DNA from: Pseudomonas vanderleydeniana
Lineage (GTDB): Bacteria > Pseudomonadota > Gammaproteobacteria > Pseudomonadales > Pseudomonadaceae
Direction: 5' to 3'
Assembly (NCBI RefSeq): GCF_014268755.2
Contig: NZ_CP077093.1
Span: 496,001-560,000, forward strand
DNA: 64,000 nt
The first letter of the stretch is position 1; every line of letters begins with the position of its first letter. The notes below the pieces were generated by a model. It was not told the DNA's origin and searched no databases. It saw nothing but the letters and a program-made list of their open reading frames with translations. Shown piece after piece: positions 46,792-56,912 of the stretch. The translations under genes and the position numbers were made by a program.

Positions 46792-48602
46792 ACACTCGAG
46801 TCCTCGGCCGGTTGCAGGCTGACCCCGGGCGCGCCGGCGCGCATCCGCAGGGTGATCAGGGCGCCACCTTCGCGATGGTTGGCGAACAGCAGTTCGCCGC
46901 CGAAGGCACGCATCAGGGAGTCACAGATCGCCAGGCCCAGGCCCAGGCCCTGGGTGCGCGTCTTGGTGGTGTAGAACGGCTCGCCGGCGCGGCCCAGCGC
47001 TTCCAGGCAGAACCCCGGCCCGTTATCGCGAATCGTCAGGGTGACGCCTTCCGAGGATTCCTGGGCACTGAGCCAGATCTTGCGTGGAGGGCCCTTCTCG
47101 GTCAGCGCATCGAGAGCGTTCGCCAGCAGGTTGCCGAGCACCTGGCGCAGGCGTGTCTCGCCGGCTTCGACCCACAGGGCGGCGGCCGGCAGGTCGCGGA
47201 TCAGCTCGACTTCCATGGCCCGCCGGCGCTTGGCCAGCAGGGCCAGCGCATCGTCGAGCGCCGGTTGCAGGGCCACGCTTTCCGGGGCATGCCGGTCGCG
47301 GCGGGCGAAAGCGCGCAGGTGGGCGATGATCGAGGCCATGCGCCCGGTCAGTTCGCTGATCAGCTTGAGGTTGCCGCGCGCGTCGTCGGTGCGCTGGTGG
47401 TCGAGCAGCACTTCGGCGTTCTCCGCGTAGCTGCGGATCGCCGCCAGCGGCTGGTTGAGTTCGTGGCTGATGCTCGCCGACATGGTACCCAAGGCCGACA
47501 GCTTGCCGGCCTGGACCAGGTCGTCCTGGGCGCGCACCAGCTCCTGCTGGGCGTGCTCGCGCTCCAGCACTTCCTGCTTGAGCCGGCGGTTGAGGCCCTC
47601 CAGGTCGCTGGTACGCTCGGCGACGCGCATTTCCAGCTCGCGTCGGGCCTTGGCCTCGAAGGCGATCCGCTCCAGGTAGTGGCGCCGGCGTTGCATCATC
47701 AGCCCGAGCAGCAGCATCAGCACCAGCAGGGTGGCGCCGCCGACCGCGACCACGGTCCGTACGGGCCGGTCGATCAGGGTTCGCGGGGCGAGGATGCTGA
47801 CGCTCCAGCCGGTCTCGCCGATCTGCTGGGTCTGGGTCAGCCAGGCATTGGGATTGAGGTTGAGCGGCTGTGGGTTGCGTGTCGGGTACGGCTGGATCGC
47901 GGTGATCGCGTCGCGCTCGTTGCCGTCCAGGGTACGGGTTGCCCGAAAGCGCCATTCCGCGCGCGAGGTCAGGATCACCACGCCGTTGTGGTCGGTCACC
48001 ACCAGTTGTTCCGGGGTCTTGCCCCAGAGGCTTTCGGTGTGGTCCAGGTCGACCTTGACCACCAGTACGCCGATCACCTTGTCGCCATCGCGTACTGCGG
48101 CGGCGAAGAAGTAACCGCGCTTGCCCGAGGTGGTGCCGAGGCCGAAGAAGCGTCCGAGGCGGCCGGCCATGGCCTCGCTGAAATACGGGCGGAAGGCGAA
48201 ATTGCGCCCGACGAAGCTGTCGTGCTTGTCCCAGTTGGAAGCGGCGAGCGTCTTGCCGCTGGTGTCCATCAGGTACATGACTTCGGCGCCGGTCTGGTTG
48301 CAGATATCACGCAGCAGGCTGTTGGCGCTTTCCTGGCGCAGTCCTTGCCCCGGCTCGGCGAGGGCGGCGCGCAGGGCCGGCAGGTCACCGAGGATCTGCG
48401 GCAGGACCTCGTAGCGGTGCAGGGTACCCAGCAGGTTGGCGACGTAGAGGTCGAGGGTCTGGCGGTTCTGGCTCACCAGTTCGCTACGGTAGTAGCGCTC
48501 GGCGAGATGCTCCAGTGGCCACAGCAGCGGCGCCAGGCAGAGGAACAGCAGGGCCAGGCTGCGCCAGCGGGGTCTGCGGGGAATGGGTGGAGTTGTGATC
48601 AT
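46788..48602 (-). CDS. dctB: Sensor histidine kinase, DctB type
   Basis: 604-aa membrane kinase. TM1 about 15-31, periplasmic double-PDC sensor about 45-285 (ATRTLDGNERDAI; GRNFAFRPYFSEAM), TM2 about 287-308, coiled coil about 315-365, and kinase core with phospho-His in SISHELNQPLAAIRSY plus DNGPGF and GLGLGLAIC. Probably senses C4-dicarboxylates like DctB. Overlaps dctD by 4 bases. Confidence 0.84.
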   Translation of the reverse strand: MITTPPIPRRPRWRSLALLFLCLAPLLWPLEHLAERYYRSELVSQNRQTLDLYVANLLGTLHRYEVLPQILGDLPALRAALAEPGQGLRQESANSLLRDICNQTGAEVMYLMDTSGKTLAASNWDKHDSFVGRNFAFRPYFSEAMAGRLGRFFGLGTTSGKRGYFFAAAVRDGDKVIGVLVVKVDLDHTESLWGKTPEQLVVTDHNGVVILTSRAEWRFRATRTLDGNERDAITAIQPYPTRNPQPLNLNPNAWLTQTQQIGETGWSVSILAPRTLIDRPVRTVVAVGGATLLVLMLLLGLMMQRRRHYLERIAFEAKARRELEMRVAERTSDLEGLNRRLKQEVLEREHAQQELVRAQDDLVQAGKLSALGTMSASISHELNQPLAAIRSYAENAEVLLDHQRTDDARGNLKLISELTGRMASIIAHLRAFARRDRHAPESVALQPALDDALALLAKRRRAMEVELIRDLPAAALWVEAGETRLRQVLGNLLANALDALTEKGPPRKIWLSAQESSEGVTLTIRDNGPGFCLEALGRAGEPFYTTKTRTQGLGLGLAICDSLMRAFGGELLFANHREGGALITLRMRAGAPGVSLQPAEDSSV

Positions 48603-48674
48603 CGAGAATGCGCCGGTTTAGTCCGACGCATTATGGGGGAGGGCGCGCAATCAATAAACGACGTTTCGCCGGCC

Positions 48675-49559
48675 TCAGCCCTGTTCGGCGAGGCACTCGC
48701 GCAATGCCGTGTGCCAGTCCGGCTGGCTGACCCGCCATTCGTGCAGCAGGCGGCTGCAGTCCAGGCGCGAGTTCAGCGGACGGGTGGCGGGCGTCGGGTA
48801 GGCGCTCGACGGGATCGCCTCGAGGATCGCACAGGGCTTGTTCAGGGCCAGCAGTTGTTCGCCAATTGCCTGGGCGAAGCCGAACCAGGAGGTTTCGCCG
48901 CTGGCGGTCAGGTGGTAGGTACCCCAGGCACCGGCCTGGCCGGCTTGCCAGCGCTCGATCAGGGCGCGGGTGCTGTTGGCGATGGTCCCGGCCCAGGTCG
49001 GTGCGCCGACCTGGTCGGCGACGATGCGCAGTTCCGGTTTCTCCTGCAGCAGCCGTTGCATGGTCAGCAGGAAGTTGCGCCCGTGACTGGAGTAGACCCA
49101 ACTGGTGCGCAGGATCAGGTGCTGGTCGTGAGCGGCGGCAATGGCCCGCTCGCCGGTCAGCTTGCTGCGGCCATAGACACTCAGTGGGTTGGTTTCATCG
49201 TCTTCGGTGTAGGGGGTGGCCTTGCTGCCGTCGAACACATAGTCGGTGGAGTAGTGGATCAGCGGGATGCCGAGGTCGGCGGCTTCCTGGGCGAGCACGC
49301 CGGGTGCCGTGGCGTTGATCGCGAAGGCCAGGTCCGGTTCGGATTCCGCCTGGTCGACGGCGGTGTGGGCCGCGGCGTTGATGATCAGGTCCGGACGATG
49401 GGCGCGAACCTGCTGGCGGATCTGCTCGGGATGCGCCAGGTCGAGCTGGTCGCGCCCCAGTACGATCAGTTGGCCGAGGTCGCCCAGGCGTTTGTGCAAC
49501 TCGCGGGAAACCTGGCCATTCTGGCCATTGATAAGAATTTTCAGGGGAGATGTGCTCAT
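48675..49559 (-). CDS. rmlD: dTDP-4-dehydrorhamnose reductase
   Basis: 294-aa SDR enzyme making dTDP-L-rhamnose in the last step. NAD(P)-binding loop GQNGQVS, STDYVFDG and catalytic YGRSKLTGE. The start overlaps rmlC. Order rmlB-A-C-D differs from P. aeruginosa rmlBDAC. Confidence 0.93.
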   Translation of the reverse strand: MSTSPLKILINGQNGQVSRELHKRLGDLGQLIVLGRDQLDLAHPEQIRQQVRAHRPDLIINAAAHTAVDQAESEPDLAFAINATAPGVLAQEAADLGIPLIHYSTDYVFDGSKATPYTEDDETNPLSVYGRSKLTGERAIAAAHDQHLILRTSWVYSSHGRNFLLTMQRLLQEKPELRIVADQVGAPTWAGTIANSTRALIERWQAGQAGAWGTYHLTASGETSWFGFAQAIGEQLLALNKPCAILEAIPSSAYPTPATRPLNSRLDCSRLLHEWRVSQPDWHTALRECLAEQG

Positions 49560-50101
49560 TCGAACAGATCGGCCTCGTGCAGGGATTTGCCGTTCTGATC
49601 CTTGGCCGAGAGCTGTGGCACTCCGTCGAATTCCCAGTCGATGGCCAGGGTCGGGTCGTCCCAGCGAATGGTACGTTCGGCGCTGGGGGTGTAGTAGTCG
49701 GTGGTCTTGTAGAGGAACTCGGCGTAGTCGCTGAGCACTACGAAACCGTGGGCGAAGCCCTCGGGTACCCACAGTTGACGATGGTTTTCACCGGACAGGC
49801 GCACGCCCACCCACTGGCCAAAATGTGCCGAGCTGCGACGAATGTCGACAGCCACGTCGAGGACTTCCCCGGCGATCACCCGCACCAGCTTGCCCTGGGT
49901 GTTTTCCATCTGGTAATGCAGGCCGCGCAGGACGCCTTTCTGCGAGCGTGAGTGGTTGTCCTGCACGAAGTTCAGGTCCAATCCCGTGGCTTCCTGAAAG
50001 GCCCGCGCATTGAAGCTTTCGTAGAAGTAGCCGCGCTCGTCGCCAAACACCTTGGGTTCAAGGATCACTACGCCTGGCAGGCGTGTTGGAGTGGCCTTCA
50101 T
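49556..50101 (-). CDS. rmlC: dTDP-4-dehydrorhamnose 3,5-epimerase
   Basis: 181-aa cupin epimerase. [21 protein letters not shown] includes the catalytic His; Tyr/Asp in LYKTTDYY. Overlaps rmlA and rmlD by 4 bases each. Confidence 0.94.
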   Translation of the reverse strand: MKATPTRLPGVVILEPKVFGDERGYFYESFNARAFQEATGLDLNFVQDNHSRSQKGVLRGLHYQMENTQGKLVRVIAGEVLDVAVDIRRSSAHFGQWVGVRLSGENHRQLWVPEGFAHGFVVLSDYAEFLYKTTDYYTPSAERTIRWDDPTLAIDWEFDGVPQLSAKDQNGKSLHEADLFE

Positions 50102-50973
50102 CGTTTCTCTCCGGCGAGGGTGAACAGGTATTGGCCATAGCCGGTCTTGCCAAAATACTTGGCTCGTTCGAGCAGGTGCTCGCGGTCGATCCAGCCATGC
50201 TGGTAGGCGATTTCCTCGAGGCAGGCGACTTTCAGGCCCTGGCGGTGCTCGATGGTCTGCACGTACTGCGACGCTTCGAGCAGACTGTCGTGGGTGCCGG
50301 TGTCGAGCCAGGCGAAGCCCCGGCCAAAACGCTCGACCCGCAGATCGCCGCGCTTGAGATAGGCGTTGTTGACGTCGGTGATTTCCAGTTCGCCGCGTGG
50401 CGATGGCTTGACCGCCTTGGCGATCGCGATGACGTCGTTGTCGTAGAAATACAGGCCCGTGACCGCATAGCTGGATTTGGGCTTGGCCGGTTTTTCTTCG
50501 ATGGACAGGGCACGGCCCTCGTCATCGAAGTCGATGACGCCGAAACGCTCCGGGTCCTTGACCCAGTAGCCGAAAACCGTTGCACCCGTGGTCTGATGGG
50601 CAGCTCGCTGCAACTGGGTGCTGAAGGACTGTCCATGGAAGATGTTGTCACCGAGGATCAGACACACCGGATCATTGCCGATGAACTCCTCGCCGATCAG
50701 GAACGCCTGGGCCAGCCCATCCGGGGACGGTTGCTCGGCATAGCTGAAATGCACCCCGAACTGGCTGCCGTCGCCCAGCAGGTTGCGGTATTGCGGCAGG
50801 TCCTGTGGGGTGGAAATGATCAGGATCTCGCGGATACCAGCCAGCATCAGCACCGAGATCGGGTAGTAGATCATCGGCTTGTCGTAGATCGGCAGCAGTT
50901 GCTTGGACACGCCGAGGGTAATCGGGTGCAGGCGGGTGCCGGAGCCACCGGCCAGTACGATACCTTTCATCAT
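50098..50973 (-). CDS. rmlA: Glucose-1-phosphate thymidylyltransferase
   Basis: 291-aa nucleotidyltransferase making dTDP-glucose, first enzyme of the rhamnose pathway. [20 protein letters not shown] binds the nucleotide; LGDNIFHG holds the metal Asp. Start ATG overlaps the rmlB stop (ATGA); a second ATG follows at once. Confidence 0.94.
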   Translation of the reverse strand: MMKGIVLAGGSGTRLHPITLGVSKQLLPIYDKPMIYYPISVLMLAGIREILIISTPQDLPQYRNLLGDGSQFGVHFSYAEQPSPDGLAQAFLIGEEFIGNDPVCLILGDNIFHGQSFSTQLQRAAHQTTGATVFGYWVKDPERFGVIDFDDEGRALSIEEKPAKPKSSYAVTGLYFYDNDVIAIAKAVKPSPRGELEITDVNNAYLKRGDLRVERFGRGFAWLDTGTHDSLLEASQYVQTIEHRQGLKVACLEEIAYQHGWIDREHLLERAKYFGKTGYGQYLFTLAGEKR

Positions 50974-52052
50974 GCCAACAGTTCCTTGTGGTCGAGGGAG
51001 CCCAGGCGCTCGCCCTGGTAGCTGCCGTCCTGTACCCGGCGGCACCATTCCAGATTTTCCAGGTACCACTGCACGGTCTTGCGCAGACCGCTTTCGAAGG
51101 TTTCCTCAGGAGTCCAACCCAGTTCGCGCTCGATCTTGCCAGCATCGATGGCATAGCGCAGGTCGTGGCCCGGGCGGTCCTTGACGAAGGTGATCAGGTC
51201 GGCGAATCGGGCCACGCCGGCCGGACGCGAGGGTGCCAGTTCTTCCAGCAGCGTGCAGATGCCACGCACCACGTCGATGTTCTTCTGCTCGTTATGCCCG
51301 CCGATATTGTAGGTCTCACCGACCACGCCGTCGGTCACCACCTTGAACAAGGCGCGGGCGTGGTCCTCGACGAACAGCCAGTCGCGAACCTGCTGGCCAT
51401 CGCCATAGACCGGCAGCGGCTTGCCGGCCAGTGCATTGAGAATCACCAGCGGGATCAGTTTTTCCGGAAAATGGAACGGGCCGTAGTTGTTCGAGCAGTT
51501 GGTCAGCAGCACCGGCAGGCCGTAGGTGCGGTGCCAGGCGCGGACCAGGTGGTCGGATGCCGCCTTGCTCGCCGAATAGGGCGAGCTGGGGGCATATGGA
51601 GTGGTCTCGGTGAACAGGTCGTCGACACCATGCAGGTCGCCGTACACTTCGTCGGTGGAAATATGGTGGAAGCGGAAGGCGCTCTTTTCCGGTTCGGCAA
51701 GTTTCGACCAGTAGCCACGGGCGGCTTCCAGCAGGCTGTAGGTGCCGACGATATTGGTCTGGATGAAATCCGATGGACCGTCGATGGAGCGGTCGACGTG
51801 GGACTCGGCGGCCAGGTGCATGATCGCATGGGGCTGGAAACGGGCCAGCACGGCGCTGACGGTGGCCTGGTCGACGATATCGGCCTGGACGAACTCGTAG
51901 CGGGTATCGGTCGCGATACTGGTCAGCGACTCGAGGTTACCGGCATAGGTCAGCTTGTCGAGGTTGAGCACTTCATGTTCAGTGTTGCGGATCAGGTGCC
52001 GAATCAGGGCGGAGCCGATAAAGCCGGCGCCGCCGGTGACTAGAATACGCAT
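50970..52052 (-). CDS. rmlB: dTDP-glucose 4,6-dehydratase
   Basis: 360-aa extended SDR dehydratase. [14 protein letters not shown] binds [14 protein letters not shown] and [12 protein letters not shown] hold active-site residues. Start [10 protein letters not shown] is chosen over a frame 30 bases longer because AAGGA lies before it. First gene of rmlBACD; dTDP-rhamnose goes to lipopolysaccharide core or rhamnolipids. Confidence 0.94.
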   Translation of the reverse strand: MRILVTGGAGFIGSALIRHLIRNTEHEVLNLDKLTYAGNLESLTSIATDTRYEFVQADIVDQATVSAVLARFQPHAIMHLAAESHVDRSIDGPSDFIQTNIVGTYSLLEAARGYWSKLAEPEKSAFRFHHISTDEVYGDLHGVDDLFTETTPYAPSSPYSASKAASDHLVRAWHRTYGLPVLLTNCSNNYGPFHFPEKLIPLVILNALAGKPLPVYGDGQQVRDWLFVEDHARALFKVVTDGVVGETYNIGGHNEQKNIDVVRGICTLLEELAPSRPAGVARFADLITFVKDRPGHDLRYAIDAGKIERELGWTPEETFESGLRKTVQWYLENLEWCRRVQDGSYQGERLGSLDHKELLA

Positions 52053-52238
52053 GTCGGTGTGCCTTTTCCTTAGGACGGACATTCAATTGATGCAGCATAG
52101 CTTGTGGCTAGGCAGACAGGGGTGCAAGTGCGATCGCTCCTGTATCGGTGCCGATTCTTCCTACTTTACTTCGCACTTGCGTATTGACGGCGCCGATGGC
52201 GATATAGACACCCGATAAAAACTCCAGGGAGTCGTTAC

Positions 52239-55151
52239 ATGTTGCTCGCCACGTTGATCCGCCGTGCCAGCCTGCCGGGCCCGAATGTCTCGGTGCCACA
52301 AGCGTTGCAACTGCTCGAGGAACACTACGGACTCTCTGGAACCCTGCAGGCGCTGGGCAGCCAGCAAGACCTCAATTACAGGGTCGACTGCGACGAGGGA
52401 CGCTTCGTCCTGAAAATCTGCCATGGCGACTACGCCAGCCTCGAGCTGCAGGCCCAGCACGCGGGCCTTGCGCATCTGGCCGGCCGCGATGGCTTGCGGG
52501 TACCGCGGGTGATCACGGCGAACAATGGCCAGGACCTGCTGTCCGTCGAGCTGGCCGGCCAGTCGCTGCATGTGCGCCTGCTGGAGTACATCGAGGGCCA
52601 GTCGCTGACCCATCTCAAGCACCTCGGCCGTGAACTGGTGGCCGCTCTCGGTCACCTGTGTGGCGAGATGGACCGGGCGCTGGCGGATTTCCAGCACCCT
52701 GGCCTGGAGCGCACCCTGCAGTGGGACCCACGGCACGCCGCTGCGTTGATCGAGCACCTGCTGCCGGTGATCCGCGATCCGCAGCAACAGGCGGTCATCC
52801 GCGAGGCTGCGGCCCAGGCGGCGCGGCGCCTGCAACCGCTGGTCGACCGGCTGCCGGTGCAGGCCATTCACCTGGATATCACCGATGACAACGTGGTCTG
52901 GCGCCGCGATGCGCAGCGCCACTGGCAATTGCAGGGGGTGATCGACTTCGGTGACCTGAGCCGTACCTGGCGCATCGCCGACCTGTCGGTCACCTGCGCG
53001 GCACTGCTGCACCATGCCGAGGACGATCCTTTCGCGATCCTGCCGGCGATCCAGGCCTACCATGCGGTCAACCCGCTGCAACGTGAGGAACTGCTGGCCC
53101 TGTGGCCGCTGGTCGTCGCCCGGGCCGCCGTGCTGGTGCTCAGTGGCGAGCAGCAGGTCAGCATCGATCCGGACAATCGCTACAGCCGCGACAACCTGGC
53201 CCATGAGTGGGAAATCTTCGAGGTGGCGACCTCGGTGCCGTTCGAGTTGATGGAGGCAGCCATCCTCACCGCACTCGACCAGTCCCTGGAGCCGGTCGCC
53301 AGCGAAGGTTTTGCACCGCTGCTGCCAGGGCTGGTCGGGCGCGAGTTCGCCCTGATCGACCTGGGTGTGCTCAGCCCGCATTTCGAGGCCGGCAACTGGG
53401 AGCAGGCCGGCATCGACCAGCGCCTGCTGGCCGAGGCCGCAGCCTTGCATGGCCTGGCGGCCAGTCGCTATGGACAGTACCGTCTGTCACGCACGCGCCC
53501 GGACAGCGCGCAGGAGCCGGATACCTGCCCGCTGCACGTCGATTTGCAGGTTCCGGCGGGTACGACGGTGGAGGCTCCGTTTGCCGGCACGCTGCACATC
53601 CTGGACGACGGTGCGTTGCAGTTGGTGGGCAAGCCGCTGAGCCTGCGCCTGTGGGGTGTCTGCGCGTCCCTCAAGCCAGGGGCCGCAGTGGTCAAGGGGC
53701 AGGTGCTGGGTGAGGTGGGGGGGGCGTTGCGGGTCCAGCTGTGCCGGCATGCCGATCTGGACGCGCCGTTATTCTGTACGCCCTCGCGCGCGGCGGCCTG
53801 GCAGGCGCTCTGCCCGTCACCGGCAGCGCTGCTGGGGTTGGCCTGCGATGCCGAACCGGAGTTGGGCGCGGCCGAGCTGCTGGCTCGGCGCGATGCCAGC
53901 TTCGCGCGTACGCAGAAGCACTACTACGTCGACCCGCCGCGTATCGAGCGTGGCTGGCGCAACCACCTGATCGACATGCAGGGGCGTTCCTACCTGGACA
54001 TGCTGAACAACGTCGCGGTGCTCGGCCACGGCCATCCACGGATGGCCGCCGAGGCGGCGCGGCAGTGGTCGCTGGTCAATACCAACTCGCGTTTCCACTA
54101 CGCCGCGGTGACCGAGTTCTCCGAGCGGCTGCTGGCCCTGGCGCCGGACTCCATGGACCGGGTGTTCCTGGTCAACAGCGGGACCGAGGCCAACGACCTG
54201 GCGATCCGCCTGGCCTGGGCCTACAGCGGCGGGCGCGACATGCTCAGCGTGCTGGAGGCCTATCACGGCTGGTCGGTGGCCGCCGACGCGGTGTCCACTT
54301 CCATCGCCGACAATCCCCAGGCCCTGGAAAGCCGCCCGGATTGGGTTCATCCGGTGACCGCTCCGAATACCTATCGTGGAGCGTTCCGCGGCAGCGACAG
54401 CACGCCGGACTACCTGCGCAGTGTCGAGCAACAGCTGGCCAAGCTGGCTGGGCAGAACCGCCAACTGGCGGGGTTCATCTGTGAACCGGTCTATGGCAAT
54501 GCGGGCGGGATCGCGTTGCCGCCGCGCTACCTGCAGCAGGTCTATGCCCTGGTGCGGGCGCAGGGCGGGGTGTGCATCGCCGATGAGGTGCAGGTCGGCT
54601 ACGGGCGCATGGGCAAGTTCTTCTGGGGCTTCGAGGAGCAGGGCGTGGTGCCGGACATCATCACCATGGCCAAGGGCATGGGCAATGGTCAGCCGCTGGG
54701 GGCGGTGATCACCCGGCGGGAGATCGCCGAGGCACTGGAGGCCGAAGGCTACTTCTTCTCGTCATCGGGTGGCAGCCCGGTCAGTTGCCGGATCGGCATG
54801 GCCGTGCTGGACGTGATGGCCGAGGAAAAGCTCTGGGAGAATGCCCAGGTCGTCGGCAGTTATTTCAAGGAGCGCCTGGAGGCCCTGATTGACCGCCATC
54901 CCCTGATGGGGGCTGTGCACGGTTCCGGTTTCTACCTGGGGGCGGAGTTGATCCGCAATCGCGAGACCCTGGAGCCGGCAACCGAGGAAACCGCGCTGTT
55001 GTGCGACCGCTTGCGCGAGTTGGGGATCTTCATGCAGCCGACCGGCGATCACCTGAACATCCTCAAGATCAAGCCGCCGATGTGCACCACGCGGCGTAGC
55101 GTGGACTTCTTCGTTGACATGCTGTCGAAGGTACTGGACGAGGGGCTTTGA
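52239..55151 (+). CDS. Three-part fusion: APH-like kinase, degenerate M23-like domain, class-III PLP enzyme
   Basis: 970-aa fusion. Residues about 25-335 form an aminoglycoside-phosphotransferase/choline-kinase fold: ATP-binding K59 region, HLDITDDNVVW (H211, D213, N218) and VIDFGDL (D236). About 428-540 is a lipoyl/M23-peptidase-like beta domain (VDLQVPAGTTVEAPFAG) lacking both the HxxxD and HxH zinc ligands. About 560-970 is a class-III aminotransferase fold with D782 (ADEVQ) and PLP K812 (MAKGMGNGQ). The kinase-plus-PLP pairing matches the human hydroxylysine kinase/phospholyase and ethanolamine-phosphate phospholyase families; a phosphorylate-then-eliminate route is likely, substrate unproven. 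A palindrome and aguA follow 8 and 147 bases later. Confidence 0.85.
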   Translation: MLLATLIRRASLPGPNVSVPQALQLLEEHYGLSGTLQALGSQQDLNYRVDCDEGRFVLKICHGDYASLELQAQHAGLAHLAGRDGLRVPRVITANNGQDLLSVELAGQSLHVRLLEYIEGQSLTHLKHLGRELVAALGHLCGEMDRALADFQHPGLERTLQWDPRHAAALIEHLLPVIRDPQQQAVIREAAAQAARRLQPLVDRLPVQAIHLDITDDNVVWRRDAQRHWQLQGVIDFGDLSRTWRIADLSVTCAALLHHAEDDPFAILPAIQAYHAVNPLQREELLALWPLVVARAAVLVLSGEQQVSIDPDNRYSRDNLAHEWEIFEVATSVPFELMEAAILTALDQSLEPVASEGFAPLLPGLVGREFALIDLGVLSPHFEAGNWEQAGIDQRLLAEAAALHGLAASRYGQYRLSRTRPDSAQEPDTCPLHVDLQVPAGTTVEAPFAGTLHILDDGALQLVGKPLSLRLWGVCASLKPGAAVVKGQVLGEVGGALRVQLCRHADLDAPLFCTPSRAAAWQALCPSPAALLGLACDAEPELGAAELLARRDASFARTQKHYYVDPPRIERGWRNHLIDMQGRSYLDMLNNVAVLGHGHPRMAAEAARQWSLVNTNSRFHYAAVTEFSERLLALAPDSMDRVFLVNSGTEANDLAIRLAWAYSGGRDMLSVLEAYHGWSVAADAVSTSIADNPQALESRPDWVHPVTAPNTYRGAFRGSDSTPDYLRSVEQQLAKLAGQNRQLAGFICEPVYGNAGGIALPPRYLQQVYALVRAQGGVCIADEVQVGYGRMGKFFWGFEEQGVVPDIITMAKGMGNGQPLGAVITRREIAEALEAEGYFFSSSGGSPVSCRIGMAVLDVMAEEKLWENAQVVGSYFKERLEALIDRHPLMGAVHGSGFYLGAELIRNRETLEPATEETALLCDRLRELGIFMQPTGDHLNILKIKPPMCTTRRSVDFFVDMLSKVLDEGL

Positions 55152-55159
55152 AATATAAA

Positions 55160-55237
55160 GCCGATTGTTATCGGTAAATTATGCCTCGACGAGAACGAGT
55201 AATAATTTATTAGCTTTAAAAGCCGATTTTTATCGGC
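55160..55237. promoter_or_regulatory. Twin palindromes upstream of aguA
   Basis: Two related 16-base palindromes: 55160-55175 (GCCGAT-TGTT-ATCGGT) and 55222-55237 (GCCGAT-TTTT-ATCGGC, perfect arms). Their starts are 62 bases apart, close to six helix turns. They lie in the AT-rich stretch before aguA and look like a two-site operator. Confidence 0.6.
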
Positions 55238-55297
55238 TATAAAGTCGACATTACCTACGTTGAACACCCTCGACGGTTCACTGGAGTCCTGATCCCC

Positions 55298-56404
55298 ATG
55301 AGTATCCTGCACAGCACCCCTCGCGCCGATGGCTTCCACATGCCTGCCGAATGGGCGCCCCAGACCCAGGTCTGGATGATCTGGCCCGAGCGCCCGGACA
55401 ACTGGCGCCTGGGCGGCAAGCCGGCGCAGGCAGCGCATGCCGCAGTGGCCAAGGCCATTGCCCGCTTTCAGCCGGTGACGGTCGCGGTCTCCGCCAGCCA
55501 GTACGAAAACGCCCGGGCGCGTCTGGACGTGCCGAACATCCGCGTGGTGGAAATGTCCAGCGACGACGCCTGGGTCCGCGACAGTGGCCCCACCTTCGTC
55601 ATCAATGACCAGGGCGAGGTTCGTGGTGTGCACTGGGGCTTCAACGCCTGGGGTGGTTTTGACGGCGGCCTGTATTTCCCGTGGAACCGTGACGAACAGG
55701 TGGGTGGCAAGATCCTCGAGATCGAGCGCTGCCAGGAGTACCGTACGGAAGGCTTCGTGCTCGAAGGCGGTTCGATCCATGTCGATGGCGAGGGCACGGT
55801 GATCACCACCGAGGAGTGCCTGCTCAATCGCAACCGCAACCCTCACCTGGGCCGCGAGGAGATCGAGAAGGTCCTCGGCGAGCACCTGGCGGTGGAAAAG
55901 GTGATCTGGCTGCCGGATGGCCTGTTCAACGACGAAACCGACGGCCATGTGGATAACTTCTGCTGCTACGTGCGCCCGGGCGAGGTGTTGCTGGCCTGGA
56001 CCGACGACCCGCAGGACCCGAACTACCCGCGTTGCCAGGCTGCGATGAACGTCCTGGAAAACGCCCGTGATGCCAAGGGCCGCGCCTTCGTGGTGCACAA
56101 GATGCCGATTCCGGGCCCGCTGTACGCCACCGAGGAAGAATGCGCTGGCGTCGATGCCGTGGCTGGGAGCCAGGAGCGCAACCCGTCGGTGCGCCTGGCC
56201 GGTTCCTACGTGAATTTCCTGATCGTCAACGGCGGGATCATTGCGCCAAGCTTCGATGATCCGAAGGACGCCATTGCCCGGGAAATCCTGCAGAAGCTGT
56301 TCCCGCAGCATGAGGTGGTGATGGTACCGGGGCGGGAATTGTTACTGGGGGGCGGGAATATCCATTGCCTTACCCAACAGCAGCCTGCGCCGCACCGTGG
56401 GTGA
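55298..56404 (+). CDS. aguA: Agmatine deiminase
   Basis: 368-aa guanidino-modifying enzyme turning agmatine into N-carbamoylputrescine and ammonia. Catalytic C357 in [12 protein letters not shown], with [10 protein letters not shown] and ETDGHVDNF supplying the other residues. Its product would need AguB to reach putrescine; no aguB is in this window. The putrescine pathway (spu genes) is at 7-18 kb. Confidence 0.95.
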   Translation: MSILHSTPRADGFHMPAEWAPQTQVWMIWPERPDNWRLGGKPAQAAHAAVAKAIARFQPVTVAVSASQYENARARLDVPNIRVVEMSSDDAWVRDSGPTFVINDQGEVRGVHWGFNAWGGFDGGLYFPWNRDEQVGGKILEIERCQEYRTEGFVLEGGSIHVDGEGTVITTEECLLNRNRNPHLGREEIEKVLGEHLAVEKVIWLPDGLFNDETDGHVDNFCCYVRPGEVLLAWTDDPQDPNYPRCQAAMNVLENARDAKGRAFVVHKMPIPGPLYATEEECAGVDAVAGSQERNPSVRLAGSYVNFLIVNGGIIAPSFDDPKDAIAREILQKLFPQHEVVMVPGRELLLGGGNIHCLTQQQPAPHRG

Positions 56405-56479
56405 GTGAGGCTGTAACATCTGGTGTCACCCGTACAAATGATGGCACTTTTGCATCATCTTAAATTTTTCTTCATGAAA

Positions 56480-56510
56480 CCCGCAGCCCTTATGGGGCGC
56501 GGTTTTTTTT
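56480..56510 (+). terminator. Intrinsic terminator downstream of aguA
   Basis: CCGCAGCCC pairs imperfectly with GGGGCGCGG around TTAT and is followed by eight T residues. Confidence 0.85.
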
Positions 56511-56649
56511 ATGTGCGCTGGTGCACAGAAATGGCATTTTGGCATAGCTCTTGTATCTGCCTGGGATACAGACGAAGCGTCTTCGGACTGCGACGTTTTG
56601 TCATAAACCTTGAGTAACTTAGCCGCTCATGAACCAGGAGAGCGCCGAG

Positions 56650-56850
56650 ATGAACGTAGCCAGCGAGCGAGTTTCGCATCCCCTGTCGGTGACGAGCGAA
56701 TCGCTTCAAATTCTGGCTCAGTGGTTGAAAAGCAATGGAACGCGTGCAACCCGTGCTCAGGATCCTCGTCGGATGATTACCGACCGCTACCCCGCGGGCC
56801 TGTTCAGCGAAGCTGAACTGGAAGCCTTGTTGGGGGTTTTGCAGGGTTAA
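56650..56850 (+). CDS. 66-residue protein of unknown function
   Basis: Small acidic/helical protein (MNVASERVSHPLS; ILAQWLKSNGTRATRAQDPR; SEAELEALLGVLQG). Start at 56650 is chosen because AGGAGA lies 9 bases upstream; an ATG 21 bases earlier lacks a site. It is a stand-alone unit between two terminators. I do not recognise a family with a known function. Confidence 0.7.
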   Translation: MNVASERVSHPLSVTSESLQILAQWLKSNGTRATRAQDPRRMITDRYPAGLFSEAELEALLGVLQG

Positions 56851-56863
56851 ATGGATTTAAACG

Positions 56864-56906
56864 AAAACGCCGCTGCCCGGAGCGATCCGGACAGCGGCGT
56901 TTTTTA
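56864..56906. terminator. Bidirectional terminator
   Basis: AAAACGCCGCTG and its near complement around a GC-rich stem, with A-run and T-run on the two sides, serves both the 66-aa gene and the converging TonB receptor gene. Confidence 0.9.
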
Positions 56907-56912
56907 TGCGCG

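Noticed and set aside
46812..49598. Very long antisense open frame (over 900 codons) opposite dctB and rmlD
   Set aside because: It mirrors real genes on the other strand; GC-rich codons avoid stops on the opposite strand. Protein is low-complexity with no motifs.
52239..55151. Possibility that the fusion gene is two genes with a missed frameshift
   Set aside because: The frame is open for 970 codons and junctions are smooth in all three parts; no stop or frameshift appears.
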